Origin: Bacteroidales bacterium
Lineage (GTDB): Bacteria > Bacteroidota > Bacteroidia > Bacteroidales > UBA932
Reading direction: 5' to 3'
Assembly (NCBI GenBank): GCA_017548805.1
Contig: JAFYZE010000143.1
Span: 1 to 14,063 of the forward strand
Length of the DNA stretch: 14,063 nucleotides
In this document: positions 1-7,583 of the stretch, piece by piece
Position numbering within the stretch: the first letter of the stretch is position 1
Layout of the letters: every line of letters starts with the position of its first letter
The notes under the pieces: generated by a model
What the model saw: the letters and a program-made list of their open reading frames with translations, nothing else
What the model was told of the DNA's origin: nothing
Databases searched by the model: none
Translations under genes and position numbers: made by a program

Positions 1-1211
<1,211 letters not shown>

Positions 1212-1224
1212 CAAATAAAATCAC

Positions 1225-1232
1225 TATTTTTG
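1225..1232 (+). promoter_or_regulatory. Promoter -7 element of the mutL operon
   Basis: TATTTTTG matches TAnnTTTG and lies 22 nt upstream of the ATG at 1255. It is the only such element in the gap ahead of the seven-gene operon, and the later genes have almost no intergenic space, so it probably drives the whole string. A -33 TTG at standard spacing is not evident. Confidence 0.65.
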
Positions 1233-1254
1233 TAAATCATAAACGCACATTGTT

Positions 1255-1557
1255 ATGGGATTATTCAACTGGTTCGGAGAGCAGGAACACAACTCTTTTG
1301 ACTACAAGCCGATCTTCTACGACAAGGAGAAGGACGAGCTGCGCCAGAAGTTCGGACATGTGGACGGTACGCTCGACAAGGAGATGAAGGATGAGAGCTA
1401 TGTACCCGGCTCGTACATCAAGGGTTCGCTCCGTGACGGCCATTACCAGAAGTCCGTCCGTGCCGGGAACAAAGCCCAGAGCATCATAGGCCTTGTCGGC
1501 CTGATGCTCGTGGTGGGAGTGTTGTTCTACATCCTCAAGTTCTACTCTCTCCTGTAA
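1255..1557 (+). CDS. Small conserved membrane protein upstream of MutL
   Basis: This 100-residue protein has no recognised catalytic domain. Residues 1-70 are hydrophilic and charged, starting MGLFNWFGEQEHNSFDYKPIF, with an FDYKPIFYD block. Residues 76-98 form one hydrophobic segment (SIIGLVGLMLVVGVLFYIL), so it should be a tail-anchored or single-pass inner-membrane protein with the N-terminal part in the cytosol. From memory, similar small proteins sit before mutL in many Bacteroidota and are often mislabelled riboflavin synthase subunit beta; nothing here supports a riboflavin role. Its stop and the mutL start share one base (TAATG), which predicts translational coupling. The ATG at 1255 follows a -7 box. 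The gene is convincing; its function is unknown. Confidence 0.85.
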   Translation: MGLFNWFGEQEHNSFDYKPIFYDKEKDELRQKFGHVDGTLDKEMKDESYVPGSYIKGSLRDGHYQKSVRAGNKAQSIIGLVGLMLVVGVLFYILKFYSLL

Positions 1558-3383
1558 TGCCGGCGCTCAGGATACTGCCCGGCAACGTAGCCAACATGAT
1601 CGCCGCGGGCGAGGTCGTGCAGCGGCCTGCCTCCGTGGTGAAGGAACTCATGGAGAATTCCCTGGACGCCGGTGCGCGCAGCGTGTCGGTGGTCGTCACC
1701 GACGCCGGGCGTACGCTGCTCCAGGTCATAGATGACGGTTGCGGCATGTCCCCCGACGACGCAGTGCTCTGCTTCGAGCGTCATGCAACTTCCAAGATTG
1801 CAACGGCCGAGGACCTGGAGCGCATACTTACCTTCGGATTCCGCGGCGAGGCGCTGGCCTCGATAGCAGCTGTGGCCGAAGTCACTCTCCGCACCCGCCG
1901 TCCCGAAGACGAGATCGGCACCGAGGTCGTCTTCGCCGCCTCCAAGTTGGTCTCTCAGGAGGAGGTGGCGGCCCCTTGCGGCTCATCCTTCGCCGTGCGC
2001 AACCTTTTCTACAACGTCCCAGCGCGCCGCAAGTTCCTCAAGTCCGACAACGTCGAGTTCAAGCATATAGTCGAGGAGTTCACCCGGATCGCCATCACCC
2101 GTCCGGACGCCTCCTTCACCCTTTCCCATAACGGCCGCGACGTCTTTGTCCTCAAGCCGGCCAAGTCCCTCAAGTTCAGGATACTGGACCTGCTCGGGAG
2201 CAATGTCGCAGGAGATATTGTGGACATCAGCGCTGATACTTCCCTTATGTGTGTCAGGGGTTTCGTCGGCCGTCCTGACACTGCCAAGAAAACCCTGGGC
2301 AACCAGTTCTTCTTCGTGAACGGAAGGTACTTCCGCAGCCCTTATCTGCACAAGGCCGTCATGAAGGCCTATGAGGAATTCGTCCCCGAAGGCCTCACCC
2401 CCTCATACTTCATTTTCCTTGAGGTTGATCCCGGTTCGGTAGACGTGAACATCCATCCCACCAAGTCGGAGATCAAGTTCGAGGAGGAGAACTTAGTATT
2501 CCGCACCCTTTATGCCTGCGTGCGCGAAACCCTCGGCCGCAACTCTTTCGGCGCCAGCATCGATTTCGACAACGGCGCGGCCGTCCAGATGCCGGTGATC
2601 GGCAAGAGTTTCGAAGAGTACAAGCCTTCCGTCACGCCGGCTGTCGCCATTGACCCGGATTACAATCCTTTCGAGCCCGCGCCCGTTCCTTCGGACTACG
2701 ATTTTTCCAATTATTCGCCGACTTCCGCTCCGGCTCCCGCCCGTCAGTCCGGGGGCACTTCGCAGTATGTGGACAAGCATGAGGACTATGGCAAACTGTT
2801 CGAGTCCAAGGTCCTGCCCACGACACAGGTGCTGACCGTGAAGGACAAGTACATCGTCACGGCGGCCCGTTCCGGACTTATGATAGTGCACATCCGCAGG
2901 GCTTTCGAACGCATACTGTACGAGCGTTTCCTGCGTGCCCTCTCCAAGGGTGAGCATGTGTCGCAGGCCTCGCTCTTCCCCGAGCAGGTCCGCGTCGGTG
3001 TGGAGAACCGTCTCCTTTTCGACGAGAACGCAGGGCTGCTGAAGTCCCTCGGTTTCGACATAACCCCGTTCGGCAATGACACCGTCGTGGTGAACGGAGT
3101 GCCGGACGGATTCTCCTGCGAGAGCGGCAAGGTTGAAGCGATGGTATCCGACCTGCTTTTCATCCTTTCCGAAGGCCATGCCACCCTCTCCGAGACCATG
3201 CATTCGTCCCTGGCGGAGAAGTTCGCCATACTCGGGGCCTCGTCGGCCAAGCTGCCTTCCTCGCCCTTCGAGGCGCAGCATCTGATCGACTCGCTATTCG
3301 CCTCCGGCAACGCCGAGCTCACCTCGCGCGGCCGCCGCATCATCACCATCGTCCCCGTCGAGGATATCGACAAGAAATTCTGA
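1557..3383 (+). CDS. mutL: DNA mismatch repair protein MutL
   Basis: MutL couples MutS mismatch recognition to downstream strand removal. The 608-residue protein has a GHKL ATPase N-terminus: KELMENSLDAG (29-39, catalytic Glu and Mg-binding Asn), DDGCGM (59-64), RHATSKI (75-81) and TFGFRGEALASIAAV (92-106). The transducer domain follows, ending in VDVNIHPTKSEIKFEEE (295-311). A Pro/Ser/Tyr-rich linker (about 350-410) leads to the dimerisation domain (about 418-608). There the family endonuclease motif DQHA(X)2E(X)4E is replaced by HIRRAFERILYE (445-456). The C-terminal CPHGRP motif is also absent, with LTSRGRR at 588-594 instead. The ATPase should work; nicking activity is doubtful. Translation is probably coupled to the preceding gene through TAATG, and the rhomboid gene follows after 6 nt. 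Confidence 0.97.
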   Translation: MPALRILPGNVANMIAAGEVVQRPASVVKELMENSLDAGARSVSVVVTDAGRTLLQVIDDGCGMSPDDAVLCFERHATSKIATAEDLERILTFGFRGEALASIAAVAEVTLRTRRPEDEIGTEVVFAASKLVSQEEVAAPCGSSFAVRNLFYNVPARRKFLKSDNVEFKHIVEEFTRIAITRPDASFTLSHNGRDVFVLKPAKSLKFRILDLLGSNVAGDIVDISADTSLMCVRGFVGRPDTAKKTLGNQFFFVNGRYFRSPYLHKAVMKAYEEFVPEGLTPSYFIFLEVDPGSVDVNIHPTKSEIKFEEENLVFRTLYACVRETLGRNSFGASIDFDNGAAVQMPVIGKSFEEYKPSVTPAVAIDPDYNPFEPAPVPSDYDFSNYSPTSAPAPARQSGGTSQYVDKHEDYGKLFESKVLPTTQVLTVKDKYIVTAARSGLMIVHIRRAFERILYERFLRALSKGEHVSQASLFPEQVRVGVENRLLFDENAGLLKSLGFDITPFGNDTVVVNGVPDGFSCESGKVEAMVSDLLFILSEGHATLSETMHSSLAEKFAILGASSAKLPSSPFEAQHLIDSLFASGNAELTSRGRRIITIVPVEDIDKKF

Positions 3384-3389
3384 TCGCCT

Positions 3390-4097
3390 ATGCCTGACTA
3401 CTATTCATATAACGGCGGTTCCTCCGGAGGAGGCTTCATGTCCAGCGTTCCGAAGGTGACCCGCAACCTCATCATCATCAACGTTATAGTCTTCATCGCA
3501 ACCCTCATCAACGAGGACTTCATGGTGTCGACTTTCGCGATGTTCTATCCTACCTCGCCGTATTTCCATTCCTGGCAGATACTGACCCACATGTTCATGC
3601 ACGGCGGTTTCTGGCACATCCTGTTCAACATGTACACGCTCTGGATGTTCGGTTCCGTGCTCGAGCGCATGATAGGTGAGAGGAAGTTCCTCATCTTCTA
3701 TTTCGTCTGTGGTCTCGGCGCAGTCGCCCTGCATACCGGTGTCGAGTATCTGCAGGCCCAGGGCTATATGGCCGCCATGGCCGAAGGCTCCACGACTGCG
3801 GCGCAGTCGTATGCGGCCCTCAAGATGACTCCCGTGCTCGGAGCTTCCGGCGCCATCTACGGAGTCATCATCGGCTACGCAATGCTTTTCCCCGAGTCGA
3901 AATTAACCCTCCTTTTCCCTCCGGTTACGCTGAGCGCCAAATGGATGGTCGTCATCTTCGCAGTGGCCGAACTCCTGTTCGGCATCACCGGCTCGGTCGT
4001 CAGCATCGCGCATTTCGCCCATCTGGGCGGCATGCTCTTCGGCTGGTTGCTCATCAGGTACTGGCGCAAGAAGGGTACGCTCTTCGATCGCGACTAA
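3390..4097 (+). CDS. Rhomboid family intramembrane serine protease
   Basis: Rhomboids cleave transmembrane substrates within the membrane using a Ser-His dyad. This 235-residue protein starts with a Gly/Ser/Tyr-rich cytosolic tail (1-20), then hydrophobic segments from about residue 25. HGGFWHILFN (71-80) supplies the oxyanion-hole His76 and Asn80. GASGAIYG (151-158) carries the nucleophile Ser153. AHFAHLGG (207-214) carries the catalytic His211 in the last membrane helix. All key residues are present, so it should be active. A hydrophilic Ala-rich loop at about 123-145 separates two membrane helices. The substrate cannot be told. It lies 6 nt after mutL and 12 nt before the EEP gene. The next gene is not a second rhomboid, although some relatives have two copies here. 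Confidence 0.95.
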   Translation: MPDYYSYNGGSSGGGFMSSVPKVTRNLIIINVIVFIATLINEDFMVSTFAMFYPTSPYFHSWQILTHMFMHGGFWHILFNMYTLWMFGSVLERMIGERKFLIFYFVCGLGAVALHTGVEYLQAQGYMAAMAEGSTTAAQSYAALKMTPVLGASGAIYGVIIGYAMLFPESKLTLLFPPVTLSAKWMVVIFAVAELLFGITGSVVSIAHFAHLGGMLFGWLLIRYWRKKGTLFDRD

Positions 4098-4109
4098 ACG
4101 CTTGCAAGG

Positions 4110-5201
4110 ATGGCAGAGAAGAAGAAAAAAGGGATTGGACACGTGCTGTTCGGGCTGACCGCCCGGACCTTCATGCTCATGAACGCCGGCGTGCTGATCC
4201 TGAGCTACCTGTCCATGTATGTCAATCCTGCTGAGGCGTGGTTCATGACTATATTCGGACTGCTCTTCATCGTCTTCTTCATCGTCAACCTGCTCCTGCT
4301 GATATGGGCGCTGAGACGCAAGTCGGGCGCAGCGGTAATACCGCTCCTGGCCCTCCTTCCTTCAGTATTCCTGATAGGGCGCTATGTGCAGTTCTCCGGA
4401 CACGACGAGGTCTCGGACGACGCCGTGACGCTCGTCGACTTCAATGTCGGCAAGTTCGCGATGTACCCGTCGCACTCCCGTTTGGAGAGCGTCGAAGCCT
4501 GCAGGGATTCCGTTTTCGCATACCTTAGGAGGATCAATCCTGACATCGTATGCCTTCAGGAGTTCCGCGGCCCTAAAGGGGCGAAGGTAGATGACTACTT
4601 CTCCAAGGTCATGCCCGGATACAATGTCGAGGATTACACGCATATCACCGGCCGCGGCTATTTCGGCAATATCATCCTTAGCCGTTTCCCCATAGTGGGG
4701 GAGGGCAAGTTCGATTTCGAGGAGAGTTCCAACCAGGCGCATTATGCCGACCTGGATATTGGAGGCGATATCATACGTGTATATAACTGTCACTTGGAGA
4801 GTTACAGCCTCTCCCTGCCGCGCTTGGTCAAGGCTTTCACCAGCCGTGAGGACGACAAGGTTCAGGAAGCCGAGGAGAAGATGCGCAATTCCATCACCCG
4901 CAGGCCCCAGCAGGTCGACGTGCTGCTGGAGGATATCCGCAATTCCCCGGTCGAGTCTATCGTCACGGGCGATTTCAACGATACTCCGATGTCATATACC
5001 TACCAGCAGCTCAAGCGTGGCAGGAAAGACTCGTTCATCGAGGCCGGCAAGGGCATGGGAGGTACGTATTCCGGCCTCTGGCCGTTCATCCGCATCGACT
5101 ACGTGCTGATGCCCGAAAAGTACGACGCCCTCTACCACAAGGTCGAGAGGAAGCGCTTCTCGGACCATTATCCTATAGTTACCAGACTGAAAATCAACTG
5201 A
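4110..5201 (+). CDS. Membrane-anchored endonuclease/exonuclease/phosphatase family protein
   Basis: This 363-residue protein combines three predicted membrane helices (about 17-37, 43-68 and 74-92) with a periplasm-facing or otherwise membrane-tethered EEP hydrolase domain (about 105-363). The DNase I-like metal and catalytic residues are all visible: CLQEF (Glu151), YNCHLES (His228), TGDFNDTP (Asp288, Asn290), RIDYVL (Asp330) and SDHYPI (His353). The family hydrolyses phosphodiester or phosphomonoester bonds in nucleic acids, phospholipids or inositol phosphates; the substrate cannot be read from sequence. The MAEKKKKG start fits a cytosolic positive N-terminus. Genes of this type commonly follow mutL-rhomboid in Bacteroidota. 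Its stop lies one base before the next ATG, so coupling is likely. Confidence 0.93.
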   Translation: MAEKKKKGIGHVLFGLTARTFMLMNAGVLILSYLSMYVNPAEAWFMTIFGLLFIVFFIVNLLLLIWALRRKSGAAVIPLLALLPSVFLIGRYVQFSGHDEVSDDAVTLVDFNVGKFAMYPSHSRLESVEACRDSVFAYLRRINPDIVCLQEFRGPKGAKVDDYFSKVMPGYNVEDYTHITGRGYFGNIILSRFPIVGEGKFDFEESSNQAHYADLDIGGDIIRVYNCHLESYSLSLPRLVKAFTSREDDKVQEAEEKMRNSITRRPQQVDVLLEDIRNSPVESIVTGDFNDTPMSYTYQQLKRGRKDSFIEAGKGMGGTYSGLWPFIRIDYVLMPEKYDALYHKVERKRFSDHYPIVTRLKIN

Positions 5202-5202
5202 A

Positions 5203-5829
5203 ATGAAGAAAGCGGACATCCCTTCCGTGATGGCGGAGGCGCTTGAAGTGCTCCGCAAGGGCGGTGTCATACTCTATCCTACCGACACTATCTGGGGCAT
5301 CGGCTGCGATGCCACCGATCCGGATGCGGTGCGTCGCATCTATGACATTAAGCGGCGTTCCGACTCCAAGTCCCTGGTCCTGCTGGCCAGCGACCTGGAC
5401 ATGGTGGCGCGTTACATCACGAAGATTCCAGATGTGGCCATAGACCTCGTGGAGGTCAATGACAAGCCCATGACCATCATCTATCCCGGCGCGGTCTGCT
5501 CGCAGGCTCCCGCCGATGGAGAGCCCGCTCCGAAGGACCGCTGGCATCTGGCATACAACACGGTAGCCGAGGACGGTTCGGTGGGTATCCGCATTCCGCT
5601 GATGGATTTTTGCAAGGAACTTGTGCGCCGTCTCGGACGACCGCTGGTATCCACTTCCGCCAATATTTCGGGCGAGCCTTCGCCCAAGACCTTTGCCGAC
5701 ATCCCTGAGGAGATCCGCTCCGCCGTGGATTATGTGGTGGAGCCCTCGCTGGAAAGGGGATCGACCGGTCTGGCCTCGCAGATCATCAAGCTGGAGGTGG
5801 ACGGGGAAGTGACAATCATACGTCCTTAG
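5203..5829 (+). CDS. tsaC: L-threonylcarbamoyladenylate synthase (TsaC/YrdC/Sua5 family)
   Basis: The enzyme makes threonylcarbamoyl-AMP from threonine, bicarbonate and ATP, the first step of t6A modification at position 37 of ANN-decoding tRNAs. The 208-residue protein is the short, YrdC-domain-only form without the Sua5 C-terminal domain. Signatures are GGVILYPTDTIWGIGCDA (20-37), the basic DIKRRSDSKSLVLL stretch (48-61), VGIRIP, and RPLVSTSANISGEPSPKTF with the STSAN nucleotide-binding motif. A hydrophilic stretch between AVCSQ and KDRWH slightly lengthens the middle loop. The gene sits between the EEP gene (1-nt gap) and rsmE (3-nt gap), both on the same strand, so it is operonic and next to another RNA modification gene. 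Confidence 0.95.
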   Translation: MKKADIPSVMAEALEVLRKGGVILYPTDTIWGIGCDATDPDAVRRIYDIKRRSDSKSLVLLASDLDMVARYITKIPDVAIDLVEVNDKPMTIIYPGAVCSQAPADGEPAPKDRWHLAYNTVAEDGSVGIRIPLMDFCKELVRRLGRPLVSTSANISGEPSPKTFADIPEEIRSAVDYVVEPSLERGSTGLASQIIKLEVDGEVTIIRP

Positions 5830-5832
5830 GCC

Positions 5833-6705
5833 ATGGAACTCTTTTTCTCAAGGGACATCGATGGCTCCGTCTGCCGTCTCGACGCAGACGAGTCCGCGCA
5901 CTGCGTCAAGGTGTTGCGGCATCGTGAGGGCGACGACATCCATGTCATCGACGGTGAGGGGACGCTCTATACCTGCCGCATCCTTTCGGCTTCGCCGAAG
6001 GAAGTGGAAGCACAGGTGACGGGCGTGGAACGCGACTGGGGCGCGCATCCGTATAGGCTCCGCATGGCTGTCTGCCCGACGAAGAATACCGACCGTTACG
6101 AATGGTTCGCGGAGAAGGCGACCGAACTTGGCGTGGATGTGATCACGCCAGTGATCGGCGACCATTCCGAGCGCAAGGTCTTCAAGACCGAGCGCCTGAA
6201 GCGCATCCTTCTGTCCGCTTCCAAGCAGTCGCTCAAGGGCGCTGTCCCTCAAGTCGACGAGGCCCTTCCGCTCCGCGACCTCATCCGCTCGTATGCTTCA
6301 GACAATACTCTTCAAGGCGAGGAGACTGCCCTTCAAAACGTCCTTCGGACCCCCCCCAAGCAAGCTTGGGTCCCCCCCTCTTATGTTGCCGAGGGTGGCA
6401 CAGTTTTGCAGGACAGTCTCCTCGCCGGAAACAGTGATGTGCTGAAGCTGATCTGCTGTTGCTATGAAGGAGAGGAGAAGCGTGTATCTATAGGAGAGGT
6501 TCTTTCTGAGTGTAATGTTCCCACTCCGGAGATAGTAGTATTGATTGGCCCTGAAGGTGATTTCTCGAGGGAGGAGGTGGCGCTGGCGCTGGAGTGCGGG
6601 TTCCGGCCGGTGCATCTGGGGCCGTCAAGGCTCCGCACAGAGACGGCCGCGCTTGCCGCTGTTGCGGCCGTGTATTTCCATTATTGTGGAGAAGAAGGGA
6701 TGTAA
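5833..6705 (+). CDS. rsmE: 16S rRNA (uracil(1498)-N3)-methyltransferase with in-frame palindromic insert
   Basis: RsmE uses S-adenosylmethionine to methylate N3 of U1498 in 16S rRNA of the small subunit. An N-terminal PUA-like domain (about 1-70, with HCVKVLRHREGDDIHVIDG) is followed by a SPOUT domain containing CPTKNTDRYEWFAEKATELGVD (81-102). The knot motifs are LIGPEGDFSREE (237-248) and HLGPSRLRTETAALAAV (261-277). The protein has 290 residues, while relatives usually have about 235-245. The excess matches residues 155-205, encoded by a near-palindrome at 6295-6448 that contains C8 and C7 runs. The insert falls between the helix RDLIRSY and the strand KLICCCYEGEE, a likely surface loop before the knot, and the catalytic motifs are intact. 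The enzyme is probably functional but longer. It is in the mutL operon, 3 nt after tsaC. Confidence 0.96.
   Translation: MELFFSRDIDGSVCRLDADESAHCVKVLRHREGDDIHVIDGEGTLYTCRILSASPKEVEAQVTGVERDWGAHPYRLRMAVCPTKNTDRYEWFAEKATELGVDVITPVIGDHSERKVFKTERLKRILLSASKQSLKGAVPQVDEALPLRDLIRSYASDNTLQGEETALQNVLRTPPKQAWVPPSYVAEGGTVLQDSLLAGNSDVLKLICCCYEGEEKRVSIGEVLSECNVPTPEIVVLIGPEGDFSREEVALALECGFRPVHLGPSRLRTETAALAAVAAVYFHYCGEEGM
6295..6448. repeat. In-frame 154-bp palindromic element inside rsmE (MITE/RPE-like)
   Basis: The inverted arms are visible by eye. An outer 7-bp pair is perfect: GCTTCAG at 6295-6301 against CTGAAGC at 6442-6448. A less conserved 14/15-nt part follows (about 8 matches). Then comes a 24-nt core arm at 6316-6339, beginning GGCGAGGAGACTG, matched by its reverse complement at 6403-6426 with 22 of 24 identities. 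The centre holds a second small hairpin, CCCAAGC (6355-6361) against GCTTGGG (6364-6370), flanked by C8 (6350-6357) and C7 (6372-6378). The span equals 51 codons plus one base and has no stop in the rsmE frame. The two sides of the centre are unequal, so it is not a simple perfect hairpin. No second copy is present in the window, so mobility is inferred, not shown. Confidence 0.75.
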
Positions 6706-6708
6706 ATC

Positions 6709-7200
6709 ATGTATATAGGCCTTTTGTCCGATACGCACGGAGTCTTCAGTGACCCGTTCAAGGAGTTCTTCCAGCCTGTCGACCAGATATGGCATGCAGG
6801 GGATTTCGGAGGGGGATTGGAGACTGCACAGGAGATAGCGGCCTTCAAGCCGCTGATCGGTGTATACGGCAACTGCGACGGGCAGGATATCCGGATGGAA
6901 TATCCTCACCATCAGTTCTTTGAGTGCGGTGGGATGTCCGTATTGATGATGCACATCGGCGGATATCCGGGGCATTACGACCTCCGGGCGCGGGCTCTGA
7001 TAGACAATTTGAGACCGCAGGTCTTCGTCTGCGGACATTCGCACATCCTGAAGGTGATACGGGACACTTATTACGACATGATGACCATCAATCCCGGCGC
7101 TGCCGGCATCCAGGGCTGGCATCTCGTGTGCACCGCTCTCCGTTTCCGTATCGAAGAGGGAAGGATCTCGGACATGGAGGTATTCAACCTTCCGCGTTAG
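6709..7200 (+). CDS. YfcE/MJ0936-family metallophosphoesterase
   Basis: This 163-residue calcineurin-like phosphoesterase has all the usual metal ligands: SDTH (Asp8, His10), HAGDFG (Asp32), YGNCD (Asn55, with NCD where many families have NHE/D), MMHIGGYPG (His82) and CGHSHI (His110, His112), followed by TINPGAAG (126-133). It is compact, with no signal peptide, so it is cytosolic. Relatives cleave phosphodiesters such as cyclic nucleotides or artificial substrates; the true substrate is not known from sequence. It is the last gene of the mutL operon, 3 nt after rsmE, and ends 11 nt before the convergent gene on the other strand, with no obvious terminator in the gap. Confidence 0.93.
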   Translation: MYIGLLSDTHGVFSDPFKEFFQPVDQIWHAGDFGGGLETAQEIAAFKPLIGVYGNCDGQDIRMEYPHHQFFECGGMSVLMMHIGGYPGHYDLRARALIDNLRPQVFVCGHSHILKVIRDTYYDMMTINPGAAGIQGWHLVCTALRFRIEEGRISDMEVFNLPR

Positions 7201-7211
7201 GCAGATTGTTC

Positions 7212-7583
7212 CTATTCTTTTTCTCCGCCGCCTCCGGTTTCCGGAGGTGCGACTATGCCCATCGTAGGATCCGGGGCGACATCTCCCTGGAGCTGCTCCT
7301 CATCCGGCTCCTCAGGATCGCCTTTAGTGCAGGAGGTGACGACGGCGGGCGCCACTGCGGCAAGGCCTATGGCCAGGCCCGCGACGCGGGCCACATGGCC
7401 GAGCCGGCGGCGCCGCTCCAGCTGCTCCTCCAGATAGCGGACTTCCGACTCGCATTTGGGGCAGGTGCCGGCGCAGTCGCCCTTGTGGCGGCACTCAGCC
7501 GTTACGAACTCGATATCATTCGCCTTAGCAATCTGCTTTCGGATCTCCTTGAGTATCCGGCATATTTCCTTTCCTCTTTCCAT
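7212..7583 (-). CDS. Small Cys-rich protein with membrane segment and internal lipobox, radical SAM partner
   Basis: I recognise no named family. The 123-residue product has three parts. Residues 1-60 are charged, with a cysteine cluster C31-X5-C37-X3-C41-X2-C44 (CRHKGDCAGTCPKC) suited to bind zinc or an Fe-S cluster, plus Cys8. An RRRR stretch then precedes a hydrophobic segment at about 62-84. That segment ends VVTSC, which resembles a lipobox with Cys85. The acidic tail CTKGDPEEPDEEQ then runs into a Pro/Gly-rich end (DPTMGIVAPPETGGGGEKE). The ATG at 7583 is inside the end of the radical SAM gene, 59 nt before its stop in another frame. It is the best start because the Cys domain and charged helix begin right after it. 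The lysine and acid residues after Cys85 recall the surface-export signal of Bacteroidota lipoproteins, but this is inference. Confidence 0.75.
   Translation of the reverse strand: MERGKEICRILKEIRKQIAKANDIEFVTAECRHKGDCAGTCPKCESEVRYLEEQLERRRRLGHVARVAGLAIGLAAVAPAVVTSCTKGDPEEPDEEQLQGDVAPDPTMGIVAPPETGGGGEKE
7231..7247. other. GC-rich hairpin near convergent gene ends
   Basis: CCTCCGG (7231-7237), TTT, CCGGAGG (7241-7247) forms a 7-bp stem inside the last codons of the small Cys-rich gene and 30 nt past the phosphoesterase stop. There is no downstream T run on either strand, so it is at best a weak pause or mRNA-end-stabilising structure. The Gly-Gly codons of the tail could also explain it. Confidence 0.3.

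Noticed and set aside
2493..3281. Minus-strand open frame of 262 codons within mutL
   Set aside because: Arg/Gly-rich sequence without domains, antisense to the conserved MutL C-terminal region; a GC-rich shadow.
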